Assembly (NCBI GenBank): GCA_964035545.1
Contig: OZ037766.1
Coordinates: 31,813,773-31,877,772, forward strand
DNA: 64,000 bases
Reading direction: 5' to 3'
Source of the DNA: Bugula neritina
Lineage: Eukaryota; Bryozoa; Gymnolaemata; Cheilostomatida; Bugulidae
Within the stretch, counting starts at the first letter, position 1, and each line of letters starts with the position of its first letter. Below are positions 11,101 to 26,100 of the stretch, in pieces. A program made the translations under genes and the position numbers. The notes beneath the pieces are model-generated. The model had not been told where the DNA came from. It ran no database searches and worked only from the letters and a program-made list of their open reading frames with translations.

Positions 11101-14100
11101 ATACATAGTAATATTATATACACAGTAATATTATATACATAGTAATATCATATACATAGTAATATACACTAATATTATATACATAGTAATATTATATACA
11201 TAGTAATAGACATAATATTATATACATAGTACTAGTCTTACCTTTTTACCACATCTCTCACAGAAGTAGGCGTTGGCACCTTCCAGCAGGTCCCCTTTCA
11301 CAGACTGCTCCAGGGACTCCTTGAGGTGTTGGTGGTTCCGGATCTCCAGGTTGAGGGTGGTGAAGGACTGCTCCTGGGAATACCTGCAATGAAGAGCAGC
11401 TCTAAATACTAGCAGCAGCATGTACCATGAAACATGTACCAGGTACCTGCTAATAGTGTCACCTGCTAAAGGTACGATAGGTAAAGGGAGAGAAAGAAAG
11501 AAGCTGACCTGTGGGGACAGTCTTTGCATATCTTCTGGTCGGCGTAAGACCCGCCCAACACCTGACTGCACAGCTGGTCTTTACCTAGAGCCTTCATTGC
11601 CTCGTCACACGAGTCTACGAGTCTACCGAAGAACTCGAGAGCATCGTGCTGCTCTCTCAGATTCACCTGTTCACCTTGTATCCTGTGAGACAGAGTAGCA
11701 AACAATAGTATACTAGTACCTACAGTATACAAGTACCTACAGTATACAAGTACCTACAGTATACTAGTACCTACAGTATACAAGTACCTACAGTATACAA
11801 GTACCTACAGTATACAAGTACCTACAGTATACTAGTACCTACAGTATACAAGTACCTACAGTATACAAGTACCTACAGTATACTAGTACCTACAGTATAC
11901 AAGTACCTACAGTATACAAGTACCTACAGTATACAAGTACCTACAGTATACTAGTACCTACAGTATACAAGTACCTACAGTATACAAGTACCTACAGTAT
12001 ACAAGTACCTACAGTATACAAGTACCTACAGTATACTAGTACCTACAGTATACAAGTACCTACAGTATACAAGTACCTACAGTATACTAGTACCTATAGT
12101 ATACTAGTACCTACAGTATACAAGTACCTATAGTATACAAGTACCTACAGTATACTAGTACCTACAGTATACAAGTACCTACAGTATACAATAGTATACT
12201 AGTACCTATAGTATACAAGTACCTATAGTATACAAGTACCTACAGTATACAAGTACCTACAGTATACAAGTACCTACAGTATACTAGTACCTACAGTATA
12301 CTAGTACCTACAGTATACAAGTACCTACAGTATACAATAGTATACTAGTACCTACAGTATACAAGTACCTATAGTATACAAGTACCTACAGTATACTAGT
12401 ACCTACAGTATACAAGTACCTACAGTATACAATAGTATACTAGTACCTACAGTATACAAGTACCTATAGTATACAAGTACCTACAGTATACTAGTACCTA
12501 CAGTATACAAGTACCTACAGTATACAAGTACCTACAGTATACAAGTACCTATAGTATACAAGTACCTACAGTATACAAGTACCTACAGTATACAAGTACC
12601 TACAGTATACAAGTACCTACAGTATACTAGTACCTACAGTATACAAGTACCTACAGTATACTAGTACCTACAGTATACAAGTACCTATAGTATACTAGTA
12701 CCTACAGTATACAACTACCTACAGTATACTAGTACCTACAGTATACAAGTACCTACAGTATACTAGTACCTACAGTATACAAGTACCTATAGTATACAAG
12801 TACCTACAGTATACAAGTACCTACAGTATACAAGTACCTACAGTATACTAGTACCTACAGTATACAAGTACCTACAGTATACTAGTACCTACAGTATACA
12901 AGTACCTATAGTATACTAGTACCTACAGTATACAACTACCTACAGTATACAACTACCTACAGTATACAAGTACCTACAGTATACAAGTAGGGCGACAAGT
13001 GAAATAAACTTGTTACCCGCCAACGCCACCAACTAAGTGACGTAGTGGCAGCAATACGTATGCAGGACGAGGCCCGACAGCGGCAACACTTACTTGAACT
13101 GTTTCCAGAAACCCTTGGGAGTATAGAACTGCGGCTTGCTACGAGCTAAATGAGCGAATATAATCTGCACTTGCTGGAGCACACCAAGATTGTACGCCTT
13201 TTCGCTGTCGTCCACAGAAGAGTTGTGGGAGGTGGAGGGTTCGAGAGAGTCATTAGCCTGTTTCTCCACTTCTATCACCTCACTGGTGGCGGGTGCAGGG
13301 TTGGGGTACAGCTTATCGTACTGCAAGAGTGTATTCAAAACTACATACCATTATCTAGTTAGCTGCAGTCAACTTCACTCAACTGATAGTCAACCTAGTT
13401 GTGAGTTGCGTCGCCTTTTCATTTTGCTTCAGCAACAAAAGTATATAATTAAGCTCATACAAGAGACAACAACTTACAATCTAAACTGTATGCAACTGCT
13501 GCTGTGACTACACACTTCTCAACTGAAGAAGTAGTTTAATATTATACATATTGTAGCCAAAAAGCACTAGTCTATAAATAGATCAAATTCTCTTCAACTA
13601 ACATTAGGAGGTTGGGCGTCCTTGACATCACCATCTTCTACGGCATCGTCAGCGATTCCCTCCAGACTGAGAATTCCGTCTCTTATCTCGGGGATCATAA
13701 ACAGCTGCTGCAGCACAGAGTTCATGTAGCAAGTAGCACCGCCGTTCTTTAGTCCCACAAATCCATGGGCAGGTCTCATGCCAACCGGGGGCAGGTACTC
13801 CCATTCAGACAACATGGAGTATTCGCCTGACAACCACATAACTGATGAGTAACTGACACATCACAGCAGGTGTTCTGACACATAACTAGTGAGTAACTGA
13901 CACATCACAGCAAGTGTTCTGACATATGACTAGTGAGTAACTGACACACCACAGCAGGTGTTCTGACATATAACTAGTGAGTAACTGACACACCACAGCA
14001 GGTGTTCTGACAACTAGTGAGTAACTGACACATAACAGCAGGTGTTCTGACACATCACAAAAGTAAATAAACCAGGTGGCTAATGTTACTCTCAATTAGT

Positions 14101-17100
14101 GTTCTGAAGGTAAAATAGAAACAATGAATTAATTGCATACAAACAGCAACTCAAAAGTTTCCAAGGAATTAATTATGAAATAAAGACACAGATGTTAGTT
14201 GGACAACTACTGAGGACAAATACTGGTAAGACAGACATACCGAAGTGGAACATGTTGCTAAGAGCACTGGATACCAGCTCCAGGTTCTGAATGCAGCCGG
14301 TACAGAGTGCCACTAGCAGGTCGTAGGCAGCGTTGATGGTGTTAGTTGATTGACAGATGGCGACTACGTGACCTTGGGTGATGTCAGAGAGACGACCTTC
14401 CCGCTTGTCTAGCAACACTTTACTAACAGGTAGAAGGAAGTCTTCCATTAGTTCCTGAAGAACAATGGCAAGAAGTAGAATAAGAGAGGTAGGAAGAGTG
14501 GTGAATGCAAGGCCAAGCACAATTAGTACAAGTGGGCAAAGTTACAAAGTACAGATAGCAGAAATTAGACACACAAATGAAGATGATAAAGTAACAAGCA
14601 GAATAGTAGTAGTAGAGTTGAGATACATAGTAATAGCAGTAGAGTTGAGATACATAGTAATAGTAGTAGTAGAGTTGAGATACATAGTAATAGTAGTGGT
14701 AGAGTTGAGATACTTAGTAATAGTAGTAGTAGAGTTGAGATACATAGTAATAGTAGTGGAGGTGAGATACATAGTAATAGTAGTGGAGGTGAGATCTGAT
14801 GGTAATGAAACAACTTACCTTAATCAAGTTATTACCAGCTGCATCAGACCCATATTTACACTTCTTTTCTGGATCAAGAGGAAGTATTAACTCACGGGCT
14901 ATACCCAGATGCCCCTCTAGAAGTATCTCATGAACTGTACTAGAACCTGAGTCTACAGTCAACTCCTGAAACCATTGAAAATGCCTTAAATTAATATACC
15001 TGCTGAGAGAATCTAGCGACATAAACCTCTGTGGAGCGTAGCACCTAGACATACCTGTATTTGCTGGTATTACATTACATTATATTTGATGAAGACAATA
15101 AAGATACAAAAATATACAGCAACTATAAGAGTACAACTGGGAGTGGATGCTACACAGCAGTATTATATACACAACTAAACTAGAGAGGTAAGGCATGGAG
15201 TGGCAGAGTTAATGGAGATGGAAAGTTTGCAGTTTGAAGAAGATTGTGGTAAAGCTAAAACAGGTGAGAGTGTCAGGTGAGAGTGACAGGTGAGTGACAG
15301 GCGAGAGTGACAGCTGACAAGTGAAAGTGACAGATGAGTGACAGGTGTGAGTGACAAGTGAGAGTGACAGGCGAGAGTGACAGTGAGTGACAAGTGAGTG
15401 ACAGGTGGCAGTGAGATAGATATGGGAGAGTGACAGGTGAGAGTGACAGCTGACAAGTGAGAGTGACAGATGAGTGACAGGTGTGAGTGACAGTGACAAG
15501 TGAGAGTGACAGCTGACAAGTGAGAGTGACAGGTGTGAGTGACAGGTGTGAGTGAGAGTGACAAGTGAGAGTGACAGGTGAGAGTGACAGTGAGTGTCAA
15601 GTGACTGACAGGTGGCAGTGAGATAGATATGAGAGAACAACATGAAGACTACTATCCCAGCATGGTGTAACAGTATAAACAGTATAGAAAAGGTGAAGCA
15701 ATAAGAAGCCTGTTGTTCACACATACCCTCGTCTTCTTCAGCCATTTTATCTCATTTGTCAGTCTATCCTCCCCTTTAGCCAGAGGTTGTTCCATCTGAG
15801 CCCAGTTGAGGAGGTGGCAGAGTAGACTGAAGTATTCAGCAGACTGGCTGGCATAGATGGGCACTTTGTCCTGTATGACAGTATTACATCATATAGACAA
15901 TGTATAAACCATATACAGCTTGTATAAACAATATACATACGGCCTACATAGTACAGACTGGCCTACAGGCCGCATATATAAACAATATGAACACACACAA
16001 AATTTATGGAGCAGCCATGGTCTAGGGGTTACAGCATTTGCCTAGTAAGCACGAAGTCATGGGTTCGAACCCCGACAGAGGCCATTGGTGAAGTTAGGAA
16101 GAGCATATTTTTAGTTAACAGTGAAGGTCATTCAATGAAGGTCATTCAAAGTAGCTTATAGTCTGAATGCACGACACTGCAGTAGACAAGTTCCTGAGAC
16201 TAAGCACTAAAGTTCAGTCAATACCCCCCTCTACCCAGACAATGTGAACACTGAAGAAGTACATGGACAATAAACTTGGTAGACAAACAGGAGGGCAAGA
16301 CTGTGCTCACCATTTCTATACAGAAGAGAAGAGTTATGAAGAAATTAGGCTTCACTCTCATCGCTATGAGTTGAAACTGTTCTCGGGCTGTGCTCCTCAC
16401 CAGCCTGTAATACAATACAGAAATCTGAGGCTAACAATATCAGAATTAGAGGATACACTGTGAATGTAACCTTGTTACTAATTGAACGACTCAGACTGTA
16501 TGATGCTCACCTATTTTTACATATTAGAATAGTATCTACTATAAACTCCTGCCACGTTTTATCCTTGTGTAGGTTGGAGAGAGTTTCGGGGTGAAGGATG
16601 AGACAAAGAGTGAGCACGTGCAGACCTACACAGGCTAGCTGTACGTCTGCCGAATCTTCATCTTCTTCGCAATCTTTAGACATCTACAGTACGTATAAAC
16701 CAGTACATACATTATATACTAGACATCTACAGTACATATAAACCAGTATATACGATATATACTAGACATCTACAGTACGTATAAACCAGTATATACAACA
16801 TATACTAGACATCTACAGTACATATAAACCAGTATATACAACATATAAACCAGTATATACAATATATACTAGATATATACATAATATATACTAGATACAT
16901 ACAATATATACTAGACATCTACAGTACGTATAAACCAGTATATACAATATATACTAGATACATATAATATATACTAGACATCTACAGTACGTATAAACCA
17001 GTACATACATTATATACTAGACATCTACAGTACGTATAAACCAGTATATACAACATATACTAGACATCTACAGTACGTATAAACCAATATATACAACATA

Positions 17101-20100
17101 TACTAGACATCTACAGTACGTATAAACCAGTATATACAATATATACTAGACATCTACAGTACGTATAAACCAGTATATACAATATATACTAGACATCTAC
17201 AGTACGTATAAACCAGTATATACAATATATATCTAGACATCTACAGTACGTATAAACCAGTATATACAATATATACTAGACATCTACAGTACGTATAAAC
17301 CAGTATATACAATATATATCTAGACATCTACAGTACGTATAAACCAGTATATACAACATATAAACCAGTATATACAATATATACTAGATATATACATAAT
17401 ATATACTAGATACATACAATATATACTAGACATCTACAGTACGTATAAACCAGTATATACAATATATACTAGATACATATAATATATACTAGACATCTAC
17501 AGTACGTATAAACCAGTATATACAATATATACTAGACATCTACAGTACGTATAAACCAGTATATACAATATATACTAGACATCTACAGTACGTATAAACC
17601 AGTATATACAACATATACTAGACATCTACAGTACGTATAAACCAGTATATACAACATATACTAGACATCTACAGTACGTATAAACCAGTATATACAATAT
17701 ATACTAGACATCTACAGTACGTGTAAACCAGTATATACAATATATATCTAGACATCTACAGTACGTATAAACCAGTATATACAATATATACTAGATACAT
17801 ATAATATATACTAGACATCTACAGTACGTATAAACCAGTATATACAATATATACTAGACATCTACAGTACGTATAAACCAGTATATACAATATATACTAG
17901 ACATCTACAGTACGTATAAACCAGTATATACAATATATACTAGACATCTACAGTACGTATAAACCAGTATATACAACATATACTAGACATCTACAGTACG
18001 TATAAACAAGTATATACAATTTATACTAGACATCTACAGTACGTATAAACCAGTATATACAACATATACTAGACATCTACAGTACGTATAAACCAGTATA
18101 TACATTATATACTAGACATCTACAGTACGTATAAACCAATATATACATTATATACTAGACATCTACAGTACGTATAAACCAGTATATACAATATATACTA
18201 GACATCTACAGTACGTATAAACCAGCATATACATTATATACTAGACATCTACAGTACGTATAAACCAGCATATACAACATATACTAGACATCTATAGTAC
18301 GTATAAACCAGTATATACAATATATACTAGACATCTAAAGTACGTATAAACCAGCATATACATTATATACTAGACATCTACAGTACGTATAAACCAGCAT
18401 ATACAACATATACTAGACATCTACAGTACGTATAAACCAGTATATACATAATATATACTAGATATATACAACATATACTAGATATATATAATATATACTG
18501 GATATATATAATATATACTAGATATATACAACATATACTAGACATATACATACATACAACATATACTAGATATATACAATATATACTAGATGTATATATA
18601 CATACAACATATACTAGATACATACAATATATACGAGATATATACATTATATACTAGATATATATATATATATATATATATATAACATACTAGATATATA
18701 CTAGATGTATACTAGTATATATACAATATATAGTAGATATACATAACATATACTAGATATATAAAATATATACTAGATATATATATAATATATACTGGAT
18801 ATTAATAATATATACTAGATATATACAATATATACTAGATATACATAATATATACTAGATAGTAGATATACATAATATATACTAGATATACATAATATAT
18901 ACTAGATATATAGAATCTCACTTTTTCCACAGCTTTGCGTATTTGTTCAACAGATGAGTCAAGTAGATCTACGGATGAGCTGCAAGCTGACCACACTATT
19001 TTCTGCATAGCTTTGATAGAGACATCATTGGGTAAATGCTCCGTGGCCTGGAAAACAAGGGAAGACAATTTCAACACATCTAATACTCAGAAAAGTTGTG
19101 ACAGAAGAAATTAGAAAACAAATTGTGACAATCAATTCATTGCAGCTGCAGAATTTTGAGCCCTGAATATTACGCTCTTATGTCTGCCCTACTAAACAGT
19201 TAAGTAGATTTTCAACTTTGAGATACACGGATACATACCTTAGACTTGAGTTGTTTACAGAGTTGACTAGAGCACATGTGTTTGAGGACAGGGTCTGCCA
19301 TAGACGAAGGTAGTCGGTGAGTCATGTCCTGCAGATTGACAGCTTGCTGGTGTTCCTCGTTGGAGACAAAAAGACGCTGATTAATCTTGTCAGCAACACA
19401 CAGCACTGTAAGTATAGTAGGGTAAGTATAACTTAGAGTAGTGTAAGTATAACACAAAGTAGTGTAAGTATAACACAGAATAGTGTAAGTATAACACAGA
19501 GTAGTGTAAGTATAACACAGAGTAGTGTAAGTATAACACAAAGTAGTGTAAGTATAACACAGAGTAGTGTAAGTATAACACAGAGTAGTGTAAGTATAAC
19601 ACAGAGTAGTGTAAGTATAACACAGAGTAGTGCAAGTATAACATATAGTAGCGTAAGTATAACACAGAGTAGTGTAAGTATAACACAGAGTAGAGTAAGT
19701 ATAACACACAGAGTAGTGTAAGTATCACGTAAAGTAAGAATAACGCACAGTAAAGTGTCACGTACCTTTAGCGTGGGCAGCAGTTAGCAACATGACCTTG
19801 GCAATCTTTAGGGTTAATAGCAATGCGTCCCTGAAACAACAGTTACATTAGCTTCAGTTCCTTAGAGTTATTCATACAAGTAGGTGACTCATGAGATGGC
19901 ATCAATGTGATGAGACAGCACTATGCTCTACTATTTATTTATTTCAAACAGGTACCATTACTATATTACTGTATTAAACGGCAGTATATTACTATATTAG
20001 TAGAAGACACTATATTACTACGTACACGCTATATTACCATATTACTAGAAGACACTATATTACTGTATTAAACGGCAGTATATTACTATGTATACGCTAT

Positions 20101-23100
20101 ATTACCATATTACTAGAAGACACTATATTACTATATTACTGTAATAAACGGCAGTATATTACTATATTACTAGAAGACACTACATATTACTATATTAGAC
20201 ACATTATATTATATTACTGTATATTACTATATATGACTAGAGTAAACAGAACGTTACCTCTTAGACAGCGTGTCAGCACCAAACATGAAGTCATTCTGAG
20301 TCAGAGCTTTGAGGACCAGAGACACTCCTCCCGACTCTATGAAGGTCTTTGCAAAGCTGATCGTCTCCTCCATGTGGTTTTGTTGAGACGGCATCAACAG
20401 GGAATGGATCACCTGATTGGATAACAAATCTCAACCTCTAGTCCGTAAATCATAATAAAAATGTTCAAATCTTTGGTGATCACAACTCTGTAGTTGAATC
20501 TAATTCATAAATCTTCCACAGTGTAAATATATATTAAACTATGTGGGCATTGAATTGAAAGAAAACTCAATTTACTATCAAAAAGTTTCAAGAGTTGTTG
20601 CTACAAGCAGCAACAGGCGTACACAACACAGGTGCGTACTAAGAACAGGTAAAAGCCTACCTCCAGCAGGTAAACAGCTGCCGAAGGTGAAATATCCCCT
20701 CCAGACGCTGAGCTGAACAGTTTAGACTCCAGCTTGTCACCAGTGTACGGGGCATTGCTGTTGGCGCGTAGCGCCCTCTGTTGACATATCTCTTTTACAT
20801 AAGTTATGGTGGGCTGGTGGGGAGGGGATAACTCTAATAAGGCTCTAGTTGATTGCTACAGAGATAAACAGCACAGATGTGGTGTCATAATTTAATAGGC
20901 TTAATGAGTGAGTGAGTGTGTGAGTGAGTGAATGAGAGAGTGAGTGTGTGAGTGAGTGAGTGTGTGAGTGAGTGAGTGTGTGAGTGAGTGAGTGAGTAAG
21001 TAAGTGATTGAGTGAGTTATAGTGAGTGAGTTATAGTGAGTGAGTGAGTTATAGTGAGTGAGTGAGTTATAGTGAGTGAGTGAGTTATAGTGAGTGAGTG
21101 AGTTATAGTGAGTGAGTGAGTAAGTGAGTGAGTTATAGTGAGTGAGTGTGTGAGTGAGTTATAGTGAGTGAGTTATAGTGAGTGAGTGAGTTATAGTGAG
21201 TGAGTGAGTGATAGTGAGTGAGTGTGTGAGTGAGTTATAGTGAGTGAGTGAGTTATAGTGAATGAGTGAGTGAGCAGGAGTCAGTGAGCTAAAAGTAGCT
21301 GTTTGTGTAGTGATCCACCAGTAAGGAAGATGACTGTAGATTCAGTTGTACATACAAAAAAGTCAGCCGTAAGAGTAAACTTCAGAGAGGAATAAAGTTG
21401 TGGTTGAGACAAGGCAAAGCTGACTGATAACCATCTATTATCATCTGTTGTAGTATAGTGTAATGTACTGAGTCGTACTCGTAGTGTACTGAGTCATACT
21501 CGTAGTGTACAGAGTCATACTCGTAGTGTACTGAGTCGTACTCGTAGTGTACAGAGTCGTACTCGTAGTGTACAGAGTCATACCTGGTGATACTTACCAA
21601 TAAATTAGTGAGAGGAGGTGACACTTGATTAGCAAAGTCACAAATTGAATGCAGAATGGGAATATAATTGTCTTTTCTCGCCAAGATCTATAAAATATTG
21701 ATCGAAGTTGAGACACAAACATTACTGATATATCTAGTAACAATATTGCCACTAGCTACCACAGCTGCTACAACTACTACAGCTGCTGCTGCTAATATTA
21801 AAACTCACACTACAGCCAACTGCTGTCACAATGACCTACCACACCGGGAAGGCAACCTTCTGCATCAAGGTTGGGTCCATCATTTTGGTCTATGATAGGG
21901 GAGGCACTGGGGGAGCTCTCGCTGCTGGTCTCTGAAGCTGAGGCTACATTGCTGTTGGAGGCACAGATCTTAGCAGTTAGTATCTGCAACAGCATGTATA
22001 ATACTACACAGTATATATATACTATACAGTACATGTATAAGTGTATACAGTACATGTATAAGTGTATACAGTATATATAACACTATACAGTATGTATAAT
22101 ACTATACAGTATATATATACTATACAGTACATGTATAAGTGTACACAGTACATGTATAAGTGTATACAGTATATGTATAAGTGTATACAGTATATATAAG
22201 TATACATGACACACAAAGGAGCGGATGACGTACCGTTTTATCTCTCAATGGAATCTGTGATACTAACTTCCTGTCTCCGTAATGTTCGAGAGAATCACCG
22301 TTGAGACACAACTCTACTCGGTACGAGTTCATGAACTTGCTTCTGTAAATATTGTAATACCACACTGTATGGTAACATCACACTGTTTGGTAACATCACA
22401 CTGTGTGGTGTACATATAACACAGTTTGTTATACTATCACAATATAGTAAGATGTTACCACAAGACACAAGAAGAAGGTAAACAGACACAAGAACAAGGT
22501 AAGAAGACACAAGAACAAGGTAAACAGACACAAGAAGAAGGTAAACAGACACAAGAAGAAGGTAAGAAGACACAAGAACAAGGTAAACAGACACAAGAAC
22601 AAGGTAAATAGACACAAGAACAAGGTAAACAGACACAAGGACATACTTGATAAGAAACTGCCGCTTGATTCCTCCCAGAGTATCGTTGGTGTGAGACCAG
22701 ATCTCCACGTCTTCTGGTCTGCCACTCTGAGAGTTGGGGATCCGCACAAAGATGCTGAGGTGTTTACCACGGGAAGCCCTGCAATGTGTTACACGTGAGA
22801 CCTCTTGAATCTTTACTAATACTAATACATGAAGATGATATGTTGAGAGAATCAATTTAGTTAACAAACTCAACATTTTATCATTGAAACATTTTCAACC
22901 TTTAAGTCTGATAACTGACATTTATGAAAATAATATTCAACTGACAGTGAATGACTAATGCAGAGCCCAACATCACCAATCTAGTGGAACATTACAAATA
23001 CCAATGCTAAGACAGTTTATACTATGACTGGCCAGCAAAAGTAAGTGACTAATCTCAATTAGCCTGTAAGAAGTGCTGTTGCACAAACCTAGCCAATGAG

Positions 23101-26100
23101 AGAAGAGCTCTCTCATCAGGGTAGGTCTCGTCACACTCATGGATGTACTCATAGAGTACGGTGAGGAATCTAATCATTCTGTTAGCCTCAGTTTCTCTCT
23201 CTTCCACTGACCCCTTCCCCAGACATTTGAGGTTGGAAAACCGAGCATTTAGTCTATCAAAGCATTCCGATATAAACTCAATGTGAATCGTCTCCTACAA
23301 GCAGACAGAGGTGTGATGTCATAGAGGTGTGATGATGTCATAGAGGTTTGATGATGTCACAGAGGTGTGATGATGTCATAGAGGTGTGATGATGTCACAG
23401 AGGTGTGATGATGTCACAGAGGTGTGATGATGTCACAGAGGTGTGATGATGTCACAGAGGTGTGATGATGTCATAGAGGTGTGATGATGTCATAGAGGTG
23501 TGATGATGTCATAGAGGTGTGATGATGTCACAGAGGTGTAATGATGTCCGAGAGGTGTGATGATGTCATAGAGGTGTGATGATGTCATAGAGGTGTGATG
23601 ATGTCATAGAGGTGTGATGATGTCATAGAGGTGTGATGTAAAACTGTCACTGCATAATGGAATTACAGTTGTTGATATAAAACTCTGATAAACTAGCTTA
23701 AATATTTTAATACTGATGGTATACATTTTGATGTAACTTCCACTGACTATGCATATCTACAGATTGCCCATAGCAAACTTGCTTACCAACCACTCCTATT
23801 CAACAACAGTCTCAACCAGTAATAGACACAGTTAGTTACCTGCTGAGACTGCAAGTTAGGGCCGAGGTTGGCGTGGAGCTCCTTCATGATGGCAATGGCC
23901 TTGCTGGACACGGTATCAGAGCTGAGGAGTATTACAGTCCAGAGGTAGTCCATCCCGACCAGATTCAGGTCATTCATGACTAGACCACGCTTCCTCTCCA
24001 GCAGTCTGTTGTCCTCCTTCGTGTTCACGTTCCGGAAGAACCTCTCAAAGCACCTACCAAGTAGAAACCAGCATGTTGTTGTATGTTGCTAGGGGAGACC
24101 AGCACACGTTGTATGTTGCTAGGGGAAACCAGCACATGTTGTTGTATGTTGCTAGGGGAGACCAGCACACGTCGTTGTATGTTGCTAGGGGAGACCAGCA
24201 CACGTCGTTGTATGTTACTAGGGGAGACCAGCACACGTTGTTGTATGTTGCTAGGGGAGACCAGCACACGTTGTTGTACATTGCTAGGGGAAACAGGAAA
24301 CTAGATCTAGAGAGGCTCGCTAGAAGTAAACACTCACCCCATTCCGCTCTCGGTGAGCAAACTCGGGTCTAGCCTCAGAATCTGGTTCTCAAAGAACTCC
24401 TTTGCAATGTCAGGATCCAGGTCGGGCTCCTCCCCCATCAGCTACAAAGTGACAGACACTAGCCGTGTAGGAACTAAGGTTAAACAATGCAAGTAATAAC
24501 AGTATGGTGGGAGATAGGTTCCGTGAAGTGACGCACATATTGGAGGTTTCTCAGCTTTAAATAGAATGAGTAGAATAGGACATACAGACAGACAAATACT
24601 GATACTAATAAATAAGGAGAAAACACACAAACAAGCACAGAGCATGACTAGTAAATGCTGACCTTGGTAAACCATTTGAAACAAGATTCTCTGTCAGCAG
24701 GAAAAACAGCGTCTAGTGCCAAACAGTTCCAAACTTGCACAGCTTGAGGGGAGCAGAGCCAGAGGTGCCCCTCTTTCAATATAAATCGCAAGAACCTGAG
24801 TCTATCAGAAACTTGCTGGATGTGGTTGTATCTGCCATCAGGCAGGTAGTCCTCGGGGAGTACACTCGGGTTTTCTAATAACACGTGATACTTCTATTAT
24901 AACAGGCAACTTCTAATACTATTAATAACCTTACTATTACTACTAATAATACTACTACTAGTACTACTAGATTTATTAATGATAATACTAGTAATAATAC
25001 TACTAGTACTACTAATAATAATACTACTAGTACTACTATTACTACTAACAAACCTTTATGGAACTCTGCAGCTTTAAGCATGTACTGGAAGAGATTCTGC
25101 GAGACGGTTACCACAATCTTATGATTGTCCTGCAAGTCGCCAATCACTTTGTTTCTGAACCAAAGATGGCTGGACCGATTTGTGGGCTGACCGTATGATG
25201 CAGGGGCTTCAGTGAACAGTCGGCAAATCTCCATGATTTGTTTCAGAGCTGGTAGTACCCACATTTCATTATTCTACAGAAATATGTATACTCTCTATAC
25301 ACTCTCTATAAACTCTCTATATACTCACTGCATACTCACTATATACTCTCTATATACTCTCTGTATACTCCCTATATACTCTCTATAAACTGTCTGTATA
25401 CTCACTATATACTCACTGTATACTCACTGTATACTCACTATATACTCTCTATAAACTGTCTGTATACTCACTATATACTCTATATATACTCTCTATATAC
25501 TCTCTATATACTCACTGTATACTCACTATATAGTTACTGTATACTCACTATATAGTCACTGTCAATTGCACACAAAACGAGTCCAAGTGAAAGTGAAAGT
25601 ATACAGTGAATGTGAAAGTATACAGTCAAAGTGAAAGTATACAGTGAAAGTGAAAGTATACAGTGAAAGTGAAAGTACACAGTGAAAGTATACAGTGAAA
25701 GTATACAGTGAATGTGAAAGTATACAGTGAAAGTGAGAGTATACAGTGAAAGTGAAAGTACACAGTGAAAGTGAAAGTACACAGTGAAAGTGAAAGTACA
25801 CAGTGAAAGTGAAAGTACACAGTGAAAGTGAAAGTACACAGTGAAAGTGAAAGTACACAGTGAAAGTGAAAGTACACAGTGAAAGTGAAACTGCTGACAT
25901 ACCTTCAACTCCTCCACAAACTTATAAGTCCACTCTAGTTTGAGTTTATCCCTGTCCTGAGAACAGCTGTAGTCGAGTATCTTAATCAGAGCCGATAGTG
26001 CTTGATCCATGGTGTCGGTGGGGCAGTCATCGTCCCGCGCCAACGTCCACAGGAGAGAGAGAACTTTCTGAGCCATAACTCCTTCCTTGTCGTCCTCTGC

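Larger units (their letters stand above)
9266..13826 (-). other. USP9X: USP9X exons 30-37: USP catalytic domain (residues about 1540-1999)
   Basis: Exons: 13826-13603, 13320-13094, 11682-11509, 11383-11242, 10985-10808, 10074-9921, 9640-9521, 9426-9266. Cys box [20 protein letters not shown] in exon 30; [10 protein letters not shown] in 32; zinc-site cysteines in 32 and 33; [19 protein letters not shown] in 34; His box [13 protein letters not shown] in 35; [20 protein letters not shown] in 36; [19 protein letters not shown] in 37. All catalytic residues are intact, so an active peptidase is expected. The inter-box linker after exon 34 is shorter than in vertebrates. Confidence 0.95.
13826..22778 (-). 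other. USP9X: USP9X exons 16-29: ubiquitin-like domain and middle scaffold (residues about 888-1540)
   Basis: Exons: 22778-22647, 22342-22234 (ubiquitin-like domain; [16 protein letters not shown] and [18 protein letters not shown]), 21983-21840 (Ser/Asp/Glu-rich linker ending EGCLPG), 21687-21598, 20855-20661, 20412-20258, 19830-19766, 19405-19239, 19047-18922, 16683-16511, 16404-16311, 15870-15727, 14965-14819, 14454-14241. The order agrees with USP9X throughout ([72 protein letters not shown]). This is the part with the heaviest intronic repeat load: intron 24 alone is 2238 bases. Confidence 0.92.

Noticed and set aside
16009-16083. A functional tRNA gene
   Set aside because: A and B boxes are present, but a second copy with the same non-tRNA tail shows a SINE, and I could not fold a full cloverleaf.
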